Source: Actinomadura macra NBRC 14102 (GTDB taxonomy: Bacteria > Actinomycetota > Actinomycetes > Streptosporangiales > Streptosporangiaceae). Taken from it: a stretch of 64,000 bases of DNA. A program made the translations under genes and the position numbers. The notes below the pieces were generated by a model. It had not been told where the DNA came from and made no database searches. It worked only from the letters and a program-made list of their open reading frames with translations. Positions within the stretch are counted from its first letter, which is position 1. Every line of letters begins with the position of its first letter. Positions 15,967 through 24,595 of the stretch are shown here, in pieces. The stretch spans positions 496,001 to 560,000 of the forward strand of contig NZ_BCQT01000010.1 of NCBI RefSeq assembly GCF_001552215.1, given 5' to 3'.

Positions 15967-17361
15967 TTGAGGAGAAGCTGGAAGCTCACCGTGGCCGCCG
16001 CCGGAGCGACCGCCGCGGCGGCCGCGTCCGCCGCCTGGCCTGCCGGAACCGCGTCCGGCACCATCGACCGCGGGATCGGGCGCAAGGGCTGGGTCCTGCT
16101 CGATCACGAGGGCTTCGACAGGCCGCTGCGGATCGACGGGGCCAAGTGGCGCCTCGACCCGCAGGGACCGCGCAGCCCGTGGCACGTCGACGCGTTCGAC
16201 GACGACGGCACGGCGTGGAAGAGGATCAGCGGACCGCTGTTCAACAAGCAGCTCTCCACCCTGAACGTGTTCCGCAAGCGCGTGGCGTTCGGCCACCGGG
16301 GATGGCTGACCGCCGAGGTCGCCGCCGTCGACAAGGACCGCGACGGCCACCCCGACTCGCGCCCGGGTCTGTCGACCGCACGCCTCCCGAACGGGCAGAA
16401 GGCGGCGCGGCTGTCCGAGCCGAGCTGGGACGCCGGAGTCCTGATCCGTCCCACCCGTCCGCTGCCACCGCACTACCGCGTGGAGATGACGCTGCGCGGC
16501 ATCAACTTCGGCGGCATGCGACGCGGCACCTTCGACTACAACGGCCGGCACAACGGCTACACCAAAGAGCCCTGCAAAACACGGTTCCCGTGGACGTTCC
16601 AAGGCGCGCTGCCCGGCAAGTCGCGCTGCGAGTACCCGGACGTGACGCGCGAGAACGGGTTCTACTACATGACGATCCTCGACTACGCGACGCCCGCGCC
16701 GCACGGCAATCCCGGCATCCACTACCGGCGCAAGGCCATCATGGACGGCTACTACAGCGATGACGCCCGCTGGAAGAACGCCGGGACCTGCAACCCGAAG
16801 ACCGGCAAGATCTATCGCACCTTCGACGGCACCTTCAACGGCGTCAACGCCCTCTTCCCGCGCGGCGACCTGTTCCGCGAGGCCGCCAACAACAACATCA
16901 GCAACGAGTACTACATCAAGACCGCCTGTGGGAACGTCTCCATGGACAAGCCCTATGGACCGGGCGGCCGGTTCCAGGGCCACCTCACCAGCGCCGAACT
17001 GCAACCGCAACTGCTCCCCAAGGCCGCCTACCGGTTCGCCGTGGAACGCGACCGCACCGGGTACACGCTCGAAATGAGCGGCCCGTTCCTCCACATCGGG
17101 CAGACGACATTGCGCGTCCACCACAGGTTCGTGGAGGACGGCCGTCCGATCTGGCACTACAACCAGACCCCCGGCGAGTACGACGGCCGCTTCGACCGCA
17201 CGCTCGTTCACCGCGGCCCGGCCGGGACGTACACGACCGAGCACGCCTGGCCCAAGGGCTCGGCCTACCCCGACTCCTTCATCATCGGCGACCCGCACCT
17301 GAACTACTACGAGGGCTCCGCCGACATCGACGACATCCGCCTCTATGTCCCCCGCGGGTGA
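15967..17361 (+). CDS. large secreted protein of unknown function
   Basis: I place the start at the TTG at 15967 because GAGGGGGAC lies immediately upstream and it gives a clean signal peptide (MRRSWKLTVAAAGATAAAAA); a GTG at 15949 would add six residues. The mature 430 or so residues are rich in Tyr, Trp, Asn and Gly, with about six Cys. Segments such as WHYNQTPGEYDGRFDRTLVH and FIIGDPHLNYYEG suggest a beta-sandwich of the carbohydrate-binding or glycoside-hydrolase kind. I could not assign a family. It is monocistronic, with a hairpin 25 bases past the stop. Confidence 0.8.
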   Translation: MRRSWKLTVAAAGATAAAAASAAWPAGTASGTIDRGIGRKGWVLLDHEGFDRPLRIDGAKWRLDPQGPRSPWHVDAFDDDGTAWKRISGPLFNKQLSTLNVFRKRVAFGHRGWLTAEVAAVDKDRDGHPDSRPGLSTARLPNGQKAARLSEPSWDAGVLIRPTRPLPPHYRVEMTLRGINFGGMRRGTFDYNGRHNGYTKEPCKTRFPWTFQGALPGKSRCEYPDVTRENGFYYMTILDYATPAPHGNPGIHYRRKAIMDGYYSDDARWKNAGTCNPKTGKIYRTFDGTFNGVNALFPRGDLFREAANNNISNEYYIKTACGNVSMDKPYGPGGRFQGHLTSAELQPQLLPKAAYRFAVERDRTGYTLEMSGPFLHIGQTTLRVHHRFVEDGRPIWHYNQTPGEYDGRFDRTLVHRGPAGTYTTEHAWPKGSAYPDSFIIGDPHLNYYEGSADIDDIRLYVPRG

Positions 17362-17385
17362 CGGCCGCTGATCGTCCGGCCGATC

Positions 17386-17419
17386 GGCACGGGCCGCCGC
17401 CGCGCGGATGGCCCGTGCC
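17386..17419 (+). terminator. hairpin after the secreted protein gene
   Basis: GGCACGGGCC (17386-17395) pairs with GGCCCGTGCC (17410-17419) across a 14-base loop, shortly after the stop at 17361. Confidence 0.5.
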
Positions 17420-17549
17420 CTAGGCGATCTCGGCACGCCCGGGTCAGCACCGGGTCAAGTGATCACAGCGTCTGACCGTGTCGCGGCGGCGGCCGCGCAC
17501 ACGGTGGTGAAGCTAGCGGTGATCATGACCCTGACCTGGGAGATCCCGC

Positions 17550-18179
17550 ATGTACCGCCGTACCGTGCCCGCCACGCTGACCGCCGCTCTCGCCGCCGTC
17601 CTCGTCGCCGCCGCTCCGGCCGCGTCCGCTGATCCGCCGGCTCCTCCCGGTAAGGCCGAGGCCGCCGAACACCTCGCCGGCCTGGCCGTCGCCGCCGAGG
17701 GTTCCATGACCGGCTACAGCCGCCAGAAGTTCCCGCACTGGATCACCATCTCCGGGACCTGCAACACCCGCGAGACCGCACTCAAGCGCGACGGCGAGAA
17801 CGTCCAGACCGATGACCAGTGCGCGGCCATCTCCGGCACCTGGACCAGCCCCTACGACGGCGGCCGGTGGACGCAGGCGTCCGACCTCGACATCGATCAC
17901 ATGGTGCCCCTCGCCCAGGCCTGGCGATCCGGCGCCGACCAGTGGACGACCGAGCGCAGGCGCCAGTTCGCCAACGATCTGAGCAGTTCGCAGCTCTGGA
18001 CCGTCACCGACAACGTCAACCAGGCCAAGGGCGACAAGGATCCAGCCCAGTGGAAGCCCCCGCTGACCTCGTTCTACTGCACGTATGCCCGGTCCTGGAT
18101 CGACGTGAAGCACCGCTACGGCCTGACCGTCGATCCCGCCGAGAAGGGCGCCCTGACCGAGCTGCTCCAAACCTGCTGA
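17550..18179 (+). CDS. secreted HNH-family nuclease (DUF1524/GmrSD C-terminal type)
   Basis: The 209-residue protein has a signal peptide (about 1-27) and a nuclease domain with the family core DLDIDHMVPLAQAW (catalytic His), followed by SQLWTVTDNVNQAKGDKDPA, where Asn and Lys close the metal site. Cys pairs in the mature part fit an exported enzyme. It should cut nucleic acids outside the cell for nutrition or competition. GGGAGAT precedes the ATG. The gene stands alone, with a repetitive tract and a palindrome after it. Confidence 0.88.
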   Translation: MYRRTVPATLTAALAAVLVAAAPAASADPPAPPGKAEAAEHLAGLAVAAEGSMTGYSRQKFPHWITISGTCNTRETALKRDGENVQTDDQCAAISGTWTSPYDGGRWTQASDLDIDHMVPLAQAWRSGADQWTTERRRQFANDLSSSQLWTVTDNVNQAKGDKDPAQWKPPLTSFYCTYARSWIDVKHRYGLTVDPAEKGALTELLQTC

Positions 18180-18180
18180 C

Positions 18181-18250
18181 TCTGCCCCTGCCTCTGCCCC
18201 TGCCTCTGCCCGGGCCTCTGCCTGGACGCTGCCTGGACGCTGTCTGGCTC
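18181..18250. repeat. short degenerate tandem repeat
   Basis: The stretch directly after the nuclease stop repeats CTGCCCCTGCCT-like units and then GGACGCTGCCT-like units. It is strongly pyrimidine-rich on this strand and shows no coding potential. A replication-slippage origin is likely; a role is not evident. Confidence 0.6.
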
Positions 18251-18264
18251 TGTCCTGAACTCCG

Positions 18265-18298
18265 ACCGGCTTCTGCTACAGCTGTAGCAGAAGCCGGT
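18265..18298. repeat. perfect 34-bp palindrome
   Basis: ACCGGCTTCTGCTACAG is followed without a spacer by its exact reverse complement. It lies 39 bases before the TerB start and 86 after the nuclease stop. With no loop bases it is an unusual terminator, so a dimeric repressor operator for the TerB gene is an equally good reading. Confidence 0.6.
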
Positions 18299-18336
18299 TA
18301 GGGTCGGAGGACACGACCGGCGAGCGGAGGACCCCC

Positions 18337-18792
18337 ATGGCCTTCTGGACCAAGTTGCGCGAATCGACCCAGACCCTTCAGTCGCAGCTCCTCAGCAAGA
18401 AGAACGAACTGCAAAGCGCGACGTTCCGCGACGCGAGCATGGCGATGTGCGCGCTGGTGGCGGCGGCGGACGGCAGCGTCGATCCGTCCGAGCGGCAGCG
18501 GACCGCCTCCCTCATCGCCTCCAACGACGTGCTGAAGAACTTCCCCGCGGACGTCCTCCAGCAGCGCTTCAACGACAACGTGTCCAAGCTGACCGCCGAC
18601 TTCGCCTTCGGGAAGGTCTCGGTGCTTCAGGACATCGCCAAGACCAAGAAGAAGCCCACCGAGGCGCGGGCCGTCATCCAGATCGGCATCATCATCGGCG
18701 GCGCGGACGGGCACTTCGACGACAGCGAGAAGGCCGTCGTCCGCGAAGCCTGCCTCGCCGTGGGTCTGGACCCGGCCGAGTTCGAGCTCTGA
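18337..18792 (+). CDS. TerB-family tellurite-resistance-like protein
   Basis: The 151-residue all-helical protein carries the TerB pattern: AMCALVAAADGSVDPSERQR at about 35-54 and IGIIIGGADGHFDDSEKAVV at about 110-129, two acidic DG-S/F-D loops that can bind metal ions. C-terminal FEL ends the last helix. TerB proteins are linked to tellurite and general envelope stress responses. No other ter gene is adjacent, so here it is probably a stand-alone stress protein. GCGGAGGA precedes the ATG. Confidence 0.88.
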   Translation: MAFWTKLRESTQTLQSQLLSKKNELQSATFRDASMAMCALVAAADGSVDPSERQRTASLIASNDVLKNFPADVLQQRFNDNVSKLTADFAFGKVSVLQDIAKTKKKPTEARAVIQIGIIIGGADGHFDDSEKAVVREACLAVGLDPAEFEL

Positions 18793-18805
18793 CCGGCGCG
18801 TCCCG

Positions 18806-19708
18806 TCACTGGAGCGCCAGCAGCGGCAGCAGGCACGACACGACGACCTGGTCGAGCTGGAGCGTCGTCGCGGTCAGCGAGCTGGTGAGGAAGCCGTTGC
18901 CCATGAACAGCAGCGGGCCGGTGACGGAATTCCTCGCGGGCGGCGCGCCGAGCAGCGCCTCGACGCGCAGGACGACGCCCGACTCGGCGAACGCGGCGGA
19001 CGGTCCGGGTGCCGTGGGGTGAGCGAGGGCGACCTTGGCGATCGTGCGGGCGACGAGGGCGCGGTCACCGGCGACCTCCGCCGCGTCCTCGTCCGCCCAC
19101 CGCTCCACCGCGAGCCGGAGCCGCTCGTCCAGCGGACGCAGCGGCGGCAGGACCGCCGCGGTCAGGGCGCCGCACGCCAGGTAGCGGTGGTGCCGGTGCC
19201 GCAGGTGGGACGTCTCGTGCGCGAACACCACGTGCAGTTCCGCGGGCGACAGCGCGCGCAGCAGTCCCCTGGAGATCAGCACTCCCCCGCGGCGGCCCGG
19301 GACCGCGACGGCGATCGGGACCTCGGTCTCCAGTGGCCTCCGGGCCTGCGAACGGGCGGTGCGCAGCTCGCCCGTCCAGCGCAGCGCCGTGCGCGCGGTG
19401 GTCAGCAGCGCCGCGGCCAGCAGGACGGCCGCCGGGACTCCCACGAGGTCGGGCACGGGACTGTCGTCCCCGGACAGCGCCCATTCCGGGACGTGCGCGG
19501 CGGCGGCCGGCAGCAGCGTCGCCGCGTAGTTGATCGTCACGAAGACGCCGGTGCCGAGCGCGGCGAGGACGGACATCGCCCCGGTCGTCGCCAGCAGCCG
19601 CGCCGCCCAGGAGGGATGCAGCGGCGAGCGCGCCCTGCCGAGCGCCCTGCCGAGCGCCGTGGCCAGCGCCAGCATGACGGCCAGGGGCAGGAAGGTGAAC
19701 CAGTTCAC
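18806..19708 (-). CDS. M56/BlaR1-like membrane metallopeptidase
   Basis: The 300-residue protein has four or five membrane helices around a zinc peptidase core with FAHETSHLRHRHH (HExxH) and the downstream Glu in VERWADEDAAE. It lacks the penicillin-binding sensor domain of true BlaR1. The GTG start overlaps the stop of the BlaI-like gene by four bases (GTGA), which couples the pair. It probably cleaves that repressor or another factor in response to an envelope signal; the signal is unknown. Confidence 0.88.
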   Translation of the reverse strand: MNWFTFLPLAVMLALATALGRALGRARSPLHPSWAARLLATTGAMSVLAALGTGVFVTINYAATLLPAAAAHVPEWALSGDDSPVPDLVGVPAAVLLAAALLTTARTALRWTGELRTARSQARRPLETEVPIAVAVPGRRGGVLISRGLLRALSPAELHVVFAHETSHLRHRHHRYLACGALTAAVLPPLRPLDERLRLAVERWADEDAAEVAGDRALVARTIAKVALAHPTAPGPSAAFAESGVVLRVEALLGAPPARNSVTGPLLFMGNGFLTSSLTATTLQLDQVVVSCLLPLLALQ

Positions 19709-20067
19709 CCGTCCGCCTCTGGTGCGTCGAGGAACTCCCGGAGCCTGCGCGCGTCCTCGGCGCTGAGCGACTGCGCGAACCGGTTCAGCACCGTGCCAGG
19801 ATCGCTGGCGAGGCGCAGATGGTCGTGCATACGGCCGGCCACCAGCTCGGACTCGTCGACGGCGAGCCGGTACCGGTAGTACCGCCCGGCGCGGGTACGC
19901 GTGACCAGCCGCTTCTCGTGCAGCCGGTGCAGGATCGTGTTCACGGTGGTGTACGCGGGGCCGCCCTCCAGCCGCGCCACCAGCTCCGCGGTCCTGGCGG
20001 ACCCGCCGAGCGCGGCCAGCGCCGCCAGGACCTCCGCCTCCAGTTGCCCGAGCGGTCTGCGCGACAC
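19705..20067 (-). CDS. BlaI/MecI/CopY-family repressor
   Basis: The 120-residue protein is a winged HTH (about 5-80) with GQLEAEVLAALAALGG, YTTVNTILHRLHEKRLV and TRAGRYYRYRLA, then a helical dimer tail. Size and motifs are typical of penicillinase-type repressors. It is coupled to the downstream M56 peptidase gene, the standard arrangement of a repressor and its inactivating protease. The usual target is the operon's own promoter. No beta-lactamase lies nearby, so the regulated genes are unclear. Confidence 0.92.
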   Translation of the reverse strand: MSRRPLGQLEAEVLAALAALGGSARTAELVARLEGGPAYTTVNTILHRLHEKRLVTRTRAGRYYRYRLAVDESELVAGRMHDHLRLASDPGTVLNRFAQSLSAEDARRLREFLDAPEADG

Positions 20068-20082
20068 CGGCCTCTCCGTCCT

Positions 20083-20658
20083 TCAGCCCGATTCGGGCGC
20101 ATAGTGGAGCAGGCCGTGCGCGAGGGTGCGCGCCCAGGGCGCGTCCACCTGGTCGACCCCCATGGCGGTCACGGCGTCGCACCAGAACCCGCGCACGAAG
20201 TACATCTGGATCTGGCCCTCGGACGCGCCGGACACCTCCCGCACATACTCGACGGCCTCGGCGTAGCAGGCGCGGATCGCCTCGCCGATGGCGGGCTCGC
20301 TCGCGGCGCACTTGGCCTGCATGAGCACCATGAACAGGTTCCGTTCGGCGATCAGCCGGGCGTAGGCGTCGCCCATGGCGAACAGCACCGCCTCCGGGTC
20401 GCCGCTGCGCACCTCGGCCGCGGCGTCGGCCATGCACTGGAGGATCCGGTCCGCGCAGTGGTTCACGACCGAGACGAACAGCGCCTCCTTGTCGGGGAAC
20501 AGCCGGTACAGGTACGCCTGGGAGATCCCGGCGTGCCGGGCGACCTCGGTCGTCGTCGTCCCGTAGTAGCCGCGCGCCGCGAACGCGTCGATCGCGGTCC
20601 GCACGACCGTGCCGCGGCGCTCGTCCGCGGTGGACAGTTTCCGGGGGGCGGCGGTCAT
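20083..20658 (-). CDS. TetR-family transcriptional regulator
   Basis: The 191-residue protein has an N-terminal TetR HTH (about 12-58, AIDAFAARGYYGTTTTEVAR and AGISQAYLYRLFPDKEALF) and a helical ligand/dimer domain. I used the ATG at 20658, which starts MTAAPRKLS; an upstream GTG at 20715 would add 19 residues of unlikely sequence. It is divergent from an alpha/beta hydrolase. The AT-rich gap holds two 17-bp direct repeats that are good operator candidates, so it probably controls itself and the hydrolase. Confidence 0.9.
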   Translation of the reverse strand: MTAAPRKLSTADERRGTVVRTAIDAFAARGYYGTTTTEVARHAGISQAYLYRLFPDKEALFVSVVNHCADRILQCMADAAAEVRSGDPEAVLFAMGDAYARLIAERNLFMVLMQAKCAASEPAIGEAIRACYAEAVEYVREVSGASEGQIQMYFVRGFWCDAVTAMGVDQVDAPWARTLAHGLLHYAPESG

Positions 20659-20754
20659 CTGAGTAATAAACCACTCACACTCTCGGGACGGCAACCCCGG
20701 CTCCTCCACAGCCACTCGACAAGGCTCGGCCGCAACGCCGCCCCTTGCTTCACA

Positions 20755-20836
20755 GTGTTGTCTTTGTCAACTCAGACACAAGAAATCAGCGCAAGTCACG
20801 GTGTTTTGTTCGATCTTAAGTGTTGTGTTTATCAAC
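20755..20836. promoter_or_regulatory. two 17-bp direct repeats in the TetR/hydrolase intergenic region
   Basis: GTGTTGTCTTTGTCAAC (20755-20771) and GTGTTGTGTTTATCAAC (20820-20836) differ at two positions and start 65 bases apart, about six helix turns. Each has GTTG...CAAC ends, as expected for a dimer site. The region is clearly lower in GC than its surroundings and lies between the divergent starts. It is a likely operator/promoter region for the TetR protein. Confidence 0.55.
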
Positions 20837-20977
20837 AGGTCGCTATATACCTGCTGTGACGACCCTCCCTGAGCCCGCGAAGGCGGACGCCATGGACACC
20901 CCGCCACGGCCTGCGAGCGCCCCGCCCCCGAACGGGCTCCGGAGCGAGGAGTCGACGTCAAGATTGGGAGGTCTTGA

Positions 20978-21949
20978 GTGACGACGAACGACAGCGTCAG
21001 ACAGACGGAGACGGCAGCGGGCATGGGCCGCCGGGGACTGCTGGGAAGCGCCACTGCACTGGCGGTCGGCGGGGCGGTGCTCGCCACCGGCGTGGGAACG
21101 GCCGCCGCGGGGACGGGCATCCCCCGTCCCGACTCGCCGCTGAAGCCGATCCCCGTCCCGCCGCAGGTGCCCGCCACCTCGGGATACGTGCAGGCGCCGG
21201 GCGCACGCCTGTGGTACTGGGACACCGGGGGCCGCGGAACCCCGATCATCTTCCTGCACCCGGGGACCGGCAGCGCGGAGAGCTGGCCGTACCAGCAGCC
21301 CTACTTCGCCAAGGCCGGCTACCGCGTCATCAGCTACTCCCGGCGCGGCTACTTCAGGTCCGACGCCGGGTCCAAGGACGAGACGGGGACCGGGTCCGGA
21401 GACCTGCACGCCCTCGTCGAGCACCTCCGCCTCCGCCGGTTCCACGCGATCGGCGTCGCCGCGGGCGGGGGCGTGGCCCTCGACTACGCGCTGTCACATC
21501 AGGAGAGGCTGCACAGCCTGGTGATCAGCGGCAGCCTGACCGGCGTGACCGACCAGGCGTACAAGGACATGCTCCTGCGCCTGCGGCCGGAGGGCTTCGA
21601 CGAGATGCCCCCCGACTTCATCGAGCTCGGACCGTCCTACCGGGCGATCAACCCCTCGGGCGTGCATGAGTGGCTTGAGATCCACGAACGCGCCGTCCAC
21701 ACCGAGGTCAGCCAGGCGAACGCCAACAAGCCCGCCTGGACCGATGTCGAGCGGTTGCGCGTCCCCACCCTGCTCCTGTGGGGCGACGGTGACCTCTACA
21801 GCCCGCCGACCGTCCAGCGGATCATGGCGAGCCACCTGCGCGACGTCGAGACGGTCGTCGCCAACGAGTGCGGCCACCAGCCGCACTGGGAGCGCTCGGA
21901 CGTCTTCAACCCCGTCCTGCAGAGGTGGCTCCGCAAACACTCGCGCTGA
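20978..21949 (+). CDS. Tat-exported alpha/beta hydrolase-fold protein lacking the nucleophile Ser
   Basis: The 323-residue protein has a Tat-like signal (MGRRGLLGSATALAVGG) and an alpha/beta-hydrolase domain (about 65-320). Visible landmarks are the oxyanion-region FLHPGTGSAESW, the acid-bearing LLLWGDGDLYSPP and a late His in NECGHQPHW. The nucleophile elbow, usually GxSxG, reads GVAAGGG, so Ala replaces Ser. It may be catalytically dead, use another mechanism or bind a ligand. GGGAGG precedes the GTG start. It is divergent from a TetR gene and probably regulated by it. Confidence 0.85.
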   Translation: MTTNDSVRQTETAAGMGRRGLLGSATALAVGGAVLATGVGTAAAGTGIPRPDSPLKPIPVPPQVPATSGYVQAPGARLWYWDTGGRGTPIIFLHPGTGSAESWPYQQPYFAKAGYRVISYSRRGYFRSDAGSKDETGTGSGDLHALVEHLRLRRFHAIGVAAGGGVALDYALSHQERLHSLVISGSLTGVTDQAYKDMLLRLRPEGFDEMPPDFIELGPSYRAINPSGVHEWLEIHERAVHTEVSQANANKPAWTDVERLRVPTLLLWGDGDLYSPPTVQRIMASHLRDVETVVANECGHQPHWERSDVFNPVLQRWLRKHSR

Positions 21950-21960
21950 CCACCGCTAAC

Positions 21961-22001
21961 GTCGCCGGGGAGCCCGGTCCCCCTGCACGCTCCCCGGCGA
22001 C
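21961..22001. terminator. bidirectional hairpin between convergent genes
   Basis: GTCGCCGGGGAGC (21961-21973) pairs perfectly with 21989-22001. It sits between the stops at 21949 and 22005 and can end transcription from both sides. Confidence 0.75.
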
Positions 22002-22004
22002 CTC

Positions 22005-22916
22005 TCAGCCCAGGTGTGGCATCACGTCGGCCGCAAGCCGCTCCATCTGCTCGGCGTCGTCGTAGAGCGGGGTGAGCAGGATCAGCTCCGCGCCCGCGTC
22101 CGCCACCTTCTGCAACCCCTCCACGCACGCCTCCGGAGGACCCCAGACGGCGACGTCGGTCAGGCCGTCGTGCCCGTAGAGGTTCCGCAGGCCGGCGGCC
22201 ACCCGCTCCCCGGTGCGCGCGGCGTCCCCGTCGACCGCGATATAGACCCGCTTGGCGATCGGGAAGCCCGCGGCGTCGCGCCCCTCCTCCACCAGGGCCT
22301 CGCGGAGGATGCCGACCTCGTCGGCGAACTGCTCGGTCGTGGCCGACCCGGCGCCGATGAAGGCGTCGCCGTGCCGGACCGCGCGCCGCAGCGCCGCCGG
22401 GGCGTGCGCGCCGAACCAGATCGGCGGATGCGGCTTCTGGAACGGCTTGGGTTCCATGGCGGCGCCCTCGACCTGCCAGAAGCGCCCGTCGAAGTCGATG
22501 CGGGACTGCGTCCAGCACGCCTTCATCAGGTTCAGCCCCTCGGTGAACCGGGAGACCAGACCGTCCGGGTCGAGACCGAACGCGCTGAACATCCGTCCCT
22601 GCCCGCCGGTCCCGACGCCGACGTCGAGACGGCCCCGGCTGAGCTGGTCCAGCGTGCTCAGGCTCTTGGCCAGGTGGACGGGGATGTGCAGCGGGGTGAC
22701 GAGCACGGCGCAGCCGAGACGCAACCGTTCGGTGCACGCGGCGGCGTAGGACATGGTCTCGATCGGGCTCAGCCGCGACGCCGAACCCAGGACCTGTTCC
22801 TGCGTCCAGGCGCCTTCGAAGCCGAGTTCCTCGGCGCGTCGCAGATGGGCGCGGAAGGCGGCCGGGTCGAACTCGCGGTCGGTGACGTCCTGCGGGATGG
22901 AGATCGCGAAACGCAT
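22005..22916 (-). CDS. LLM-class flavin/F420-dependent oxidoreductase
   Basis: The 303-residue protein is a luciferase-like TIM barrel covering its whole length. It has FEGAWTQEQVLGSA, LVTPLHIPVHLAKSLSTLDQ, GRLDVGVGTGGQ and KPHPPIWFGAHAP, typical of actinobacterial F420-dependent reductases or monooxygenases. The substrate is unknown. Its divergent neighbour is a photolyase, 83 bases away. No operon partner lies downstream. Confidence 0.9.
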   Translation of the reverse strand: MRFAISIPQDVTDREFDPAAFRAHLRRAEELGFEGAWTQEQVLGSASRLSPIETMSYAAACTERLRLGCAVLVTPLHIPVHLAKSLSTLDQLSRGRLDVGVGTGGQGRMFSAFGLDPDGLVSRFTEGLNLMKACWTQSRIDFDGRFWQVEGAAMEPKPFQKPHPPIWFGAHAPAALRRAVRHGDAFIGAGSATTEQFADEVGILREALVEEGRDAAGFPIAKRVYIAVDGDAARTGERVAAGLRNLYGHDGLTDVAVWGPPEACVEGLQKVADAGAELILLTPLYDDAEQMERLAADVMPHLG

Positions 22917-22999
22917 CTCTCAGACACTAACGGTCGTGTTCGTCCCGGGCGAAGGCGGGGAGGGCAACCGGCCACGGGTACCGCTCCGAAGACCGGGTG

Positions 23000-24292
23000 A
23001 TGAGCACCTCGATCCTGCTGTTCACCCGTGACCTGCGGGTCCACGACAATCCCGCGCTGGCGGCGGCGTGCGGGGCCGACCGCACCGTGCCGGTCTTCGT
23101 CTTCGATGACGCGATCCTGGACGGTCCGTTCGCCGCCCCCAACCGTGTCCGGTTCCTCCTGGACAGCCTTGCCGACCTGCGAAAGTCATTGCGCGAGCGG
23201 GGCGGTGATCTGGTGGTGCGGCGCGGTGACCCGGTCACGGAGGTCGCCCGGCTGGCCGCCGAGACCCACGCGGATTCGGTGGCCCTCGCCGACGAGCGGT
23301 CCGCGTACGCGACGCGGCGGCTTGGCAGGCTCCGCGAGGAGGGGCTCACCGTCTCGGTGCATCCCGGCGTCACGGTCGTCCCGCCCGGGGAGCTGACCCC
23401 GGCCGGCGGCGACCACTATCGGGTGTTCACCCCATATTGGCGGGCCTGGGACGAGGCCCGATGGCGTCCGGCCGTGGACGCGCCGACGGCGGTCCGGCTG
23501 CCGTCCCGTGTGCGGGTCGGCGCCCTGCCCCAGCTCGCCGACCTGACATCCGGCTCGCTGTCACCCGACCTCGCGCCCGGCGGCGAGCGGGCGGGCCGGT
23601 ACCACATGGCGGCGTGGCTGCGCGACGACGCCGCCCGCTACGAGCAGACCCGCGACGACCTCGCCGCCGATCGCACGTCCCGGCTCAGCGCCTATCTGAA
23701 GTTCGGCTGCGTGTCCCCGCGGGAACTGGCGGAGGCCGCTCCGGACCCGGTCCGGCGCCAGCTCGCGTGGCGGGACTTCCACCACCAGGTCGCCGCCGCC
23801 TTCCCCGGGCTCGCCAAGGACGACTACCGGTCGCGCGGACGGCGCTGGAACGACGACGGCGACGCGCTCGCCGCCTGGCGCGACGGCATGACCGGCGTCC
23901 CGATCGTCGATGCCGGGATGCGCCAGTTGCACCGCGAGGGCTTCATGCACAACCGGGCGCGCCTGATCACCGCCTCGTTCCTGACCCGTGACCTCGGCAT
24001 CGACTGGCGGCACGGCCTGCGCCACTTCAACGACTGGCTCGCGGACGGCGACATCGCCGACAACGCGGGGAACTGGCAGTGGGTCGCCGGAACCGGTAAC
24101 AGCACCCGGCCGGACCAGGTCATGAACCCGCTCCGGCAGGCGTCCCGTTTCGACCCCCGGGGCGACTACGTCCGGCACTACGTACCGGAGCTCGCCGACA
24201 TCGAGGGGGCGCGCGTCCACCGTCCCTGGAAACTGCCCGAAGGCCAACGGGAGTCGCTCGACTACCCGCCGCCCATCATCGACGTGGAGTAA
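23000..24292 (+). CDS. phrB: deoxyribodipyrimidine photolyase
   Basis: The 430-residue protein has the N-terminal alpha/beta antenna domain (ILLFTRDLRVHDNPAL). The C-terminal FAD domain shows the class I hallmarks YLKFGCVSPREL, WRDFHHQVAAAFP, GVPIVDAGMRQLHREGFMHN, HFNDWLADGDIADNAGNWQW and NPLRQASRFDP. It should split UV-induced cyclobutane pyrimidine dimers with blue light. The ATG at 23000 was chosen over the adjacent GTG at 22997. Cryptochrome function cannot be excluded, but the Asn-rich active site favours repair. Confidence 0.93.
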   Translation: MSTSILLFTRDLRVHDNPALAAACGADRTVPVFVFDDAILDGPFAAPNRVRFLLDSLADLRKSLRERGGDLVVRRGDPVTEVARLAAETHADSVALADERSAYATRRLGRLREEGLTVSVHPGVTVVPPGELTPAGGDHYRVFTPYWRAWDEARWRPAVDAPTAVRLPSRVRVGALPQLADLTSGSLSPDLAPGGERAGRYHMAAWLRDDAARYEQTRDDLAADRTSRLSAYLKFGCVSPRELAEAAPDPVRRQLAWRDFHHQVAAAFPGLAKDDYRSRGRRWNDDGDALAAWRDGMTGVPIVDAGMRQLHREGFMHNRARLITASFLTRDLGIDWRHGLRHFNDWLADGDIADNAGNWQWVAGTGNSTRPDQVMNPLRQASRFDPRGDYVRHYVPELADIEGARVHRPWKLPEGQRESLDYPPPIIDVE

Positions 24293-24317
24293 CCCGCAGT
24301 CGCCGCGCCGCCGTCGT

Positions 24318-24545
24318 TCACTTCGAGCCCTTGCGCTTGCGCAGCGCGGAGCCCTTGTGGACGGCCTTACCGCCGCTCTTCTCGCTCTGGACGACGTACT
24401 GCGGTTCCTCCGGGGAGGCCGCGACGGTCCGTCCCGCCTCCTCGCGGCGGTCGGTGATCTTCTTCTTCACACGTCCCTTGGCCGTGGAGCCGTGGCTGCG
24501 CCAGGTGACCTCGTCCCCCACGTTGGGATCATCCTTGTCTGCCAT
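24318..24545 (-). CDS. DUF2945 (Hva1/TUDOR-like) small protein
   Basis: The 75-residue protein has the family opening VGDEVTWRSHGSTAKGRVKK and a basic C-terminus (HKGSALRKRKG). The fold is a small SH3/TUDOR-like barrel; the function in bacteria is unknown. It is tail-to-tail with the photolyase and upstream of the FAD enzyme on the same strand, 50 bases away. Confidence 0.85.
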   Translation of the reverse strand: MADKDDPNVGDEVTWRSHGSTAKGRVKKKITDRREEAGRTVAASPEEPQYVVQSEKSGGKAVHKGSALRKRKGSK

Positions 24546-24595
24546 GTGCCTCGCGGTACCCGCGGACAGGCCGGATACTCCTCCGAAATGCCTGG

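Noticed and set aside
18181..18250. Pyrimidine-rich tandem tract considered as a CRISPR or attachment site
   Set aside because: Units are too short and degenerate, without spacers or nearby integrase or cas genes.
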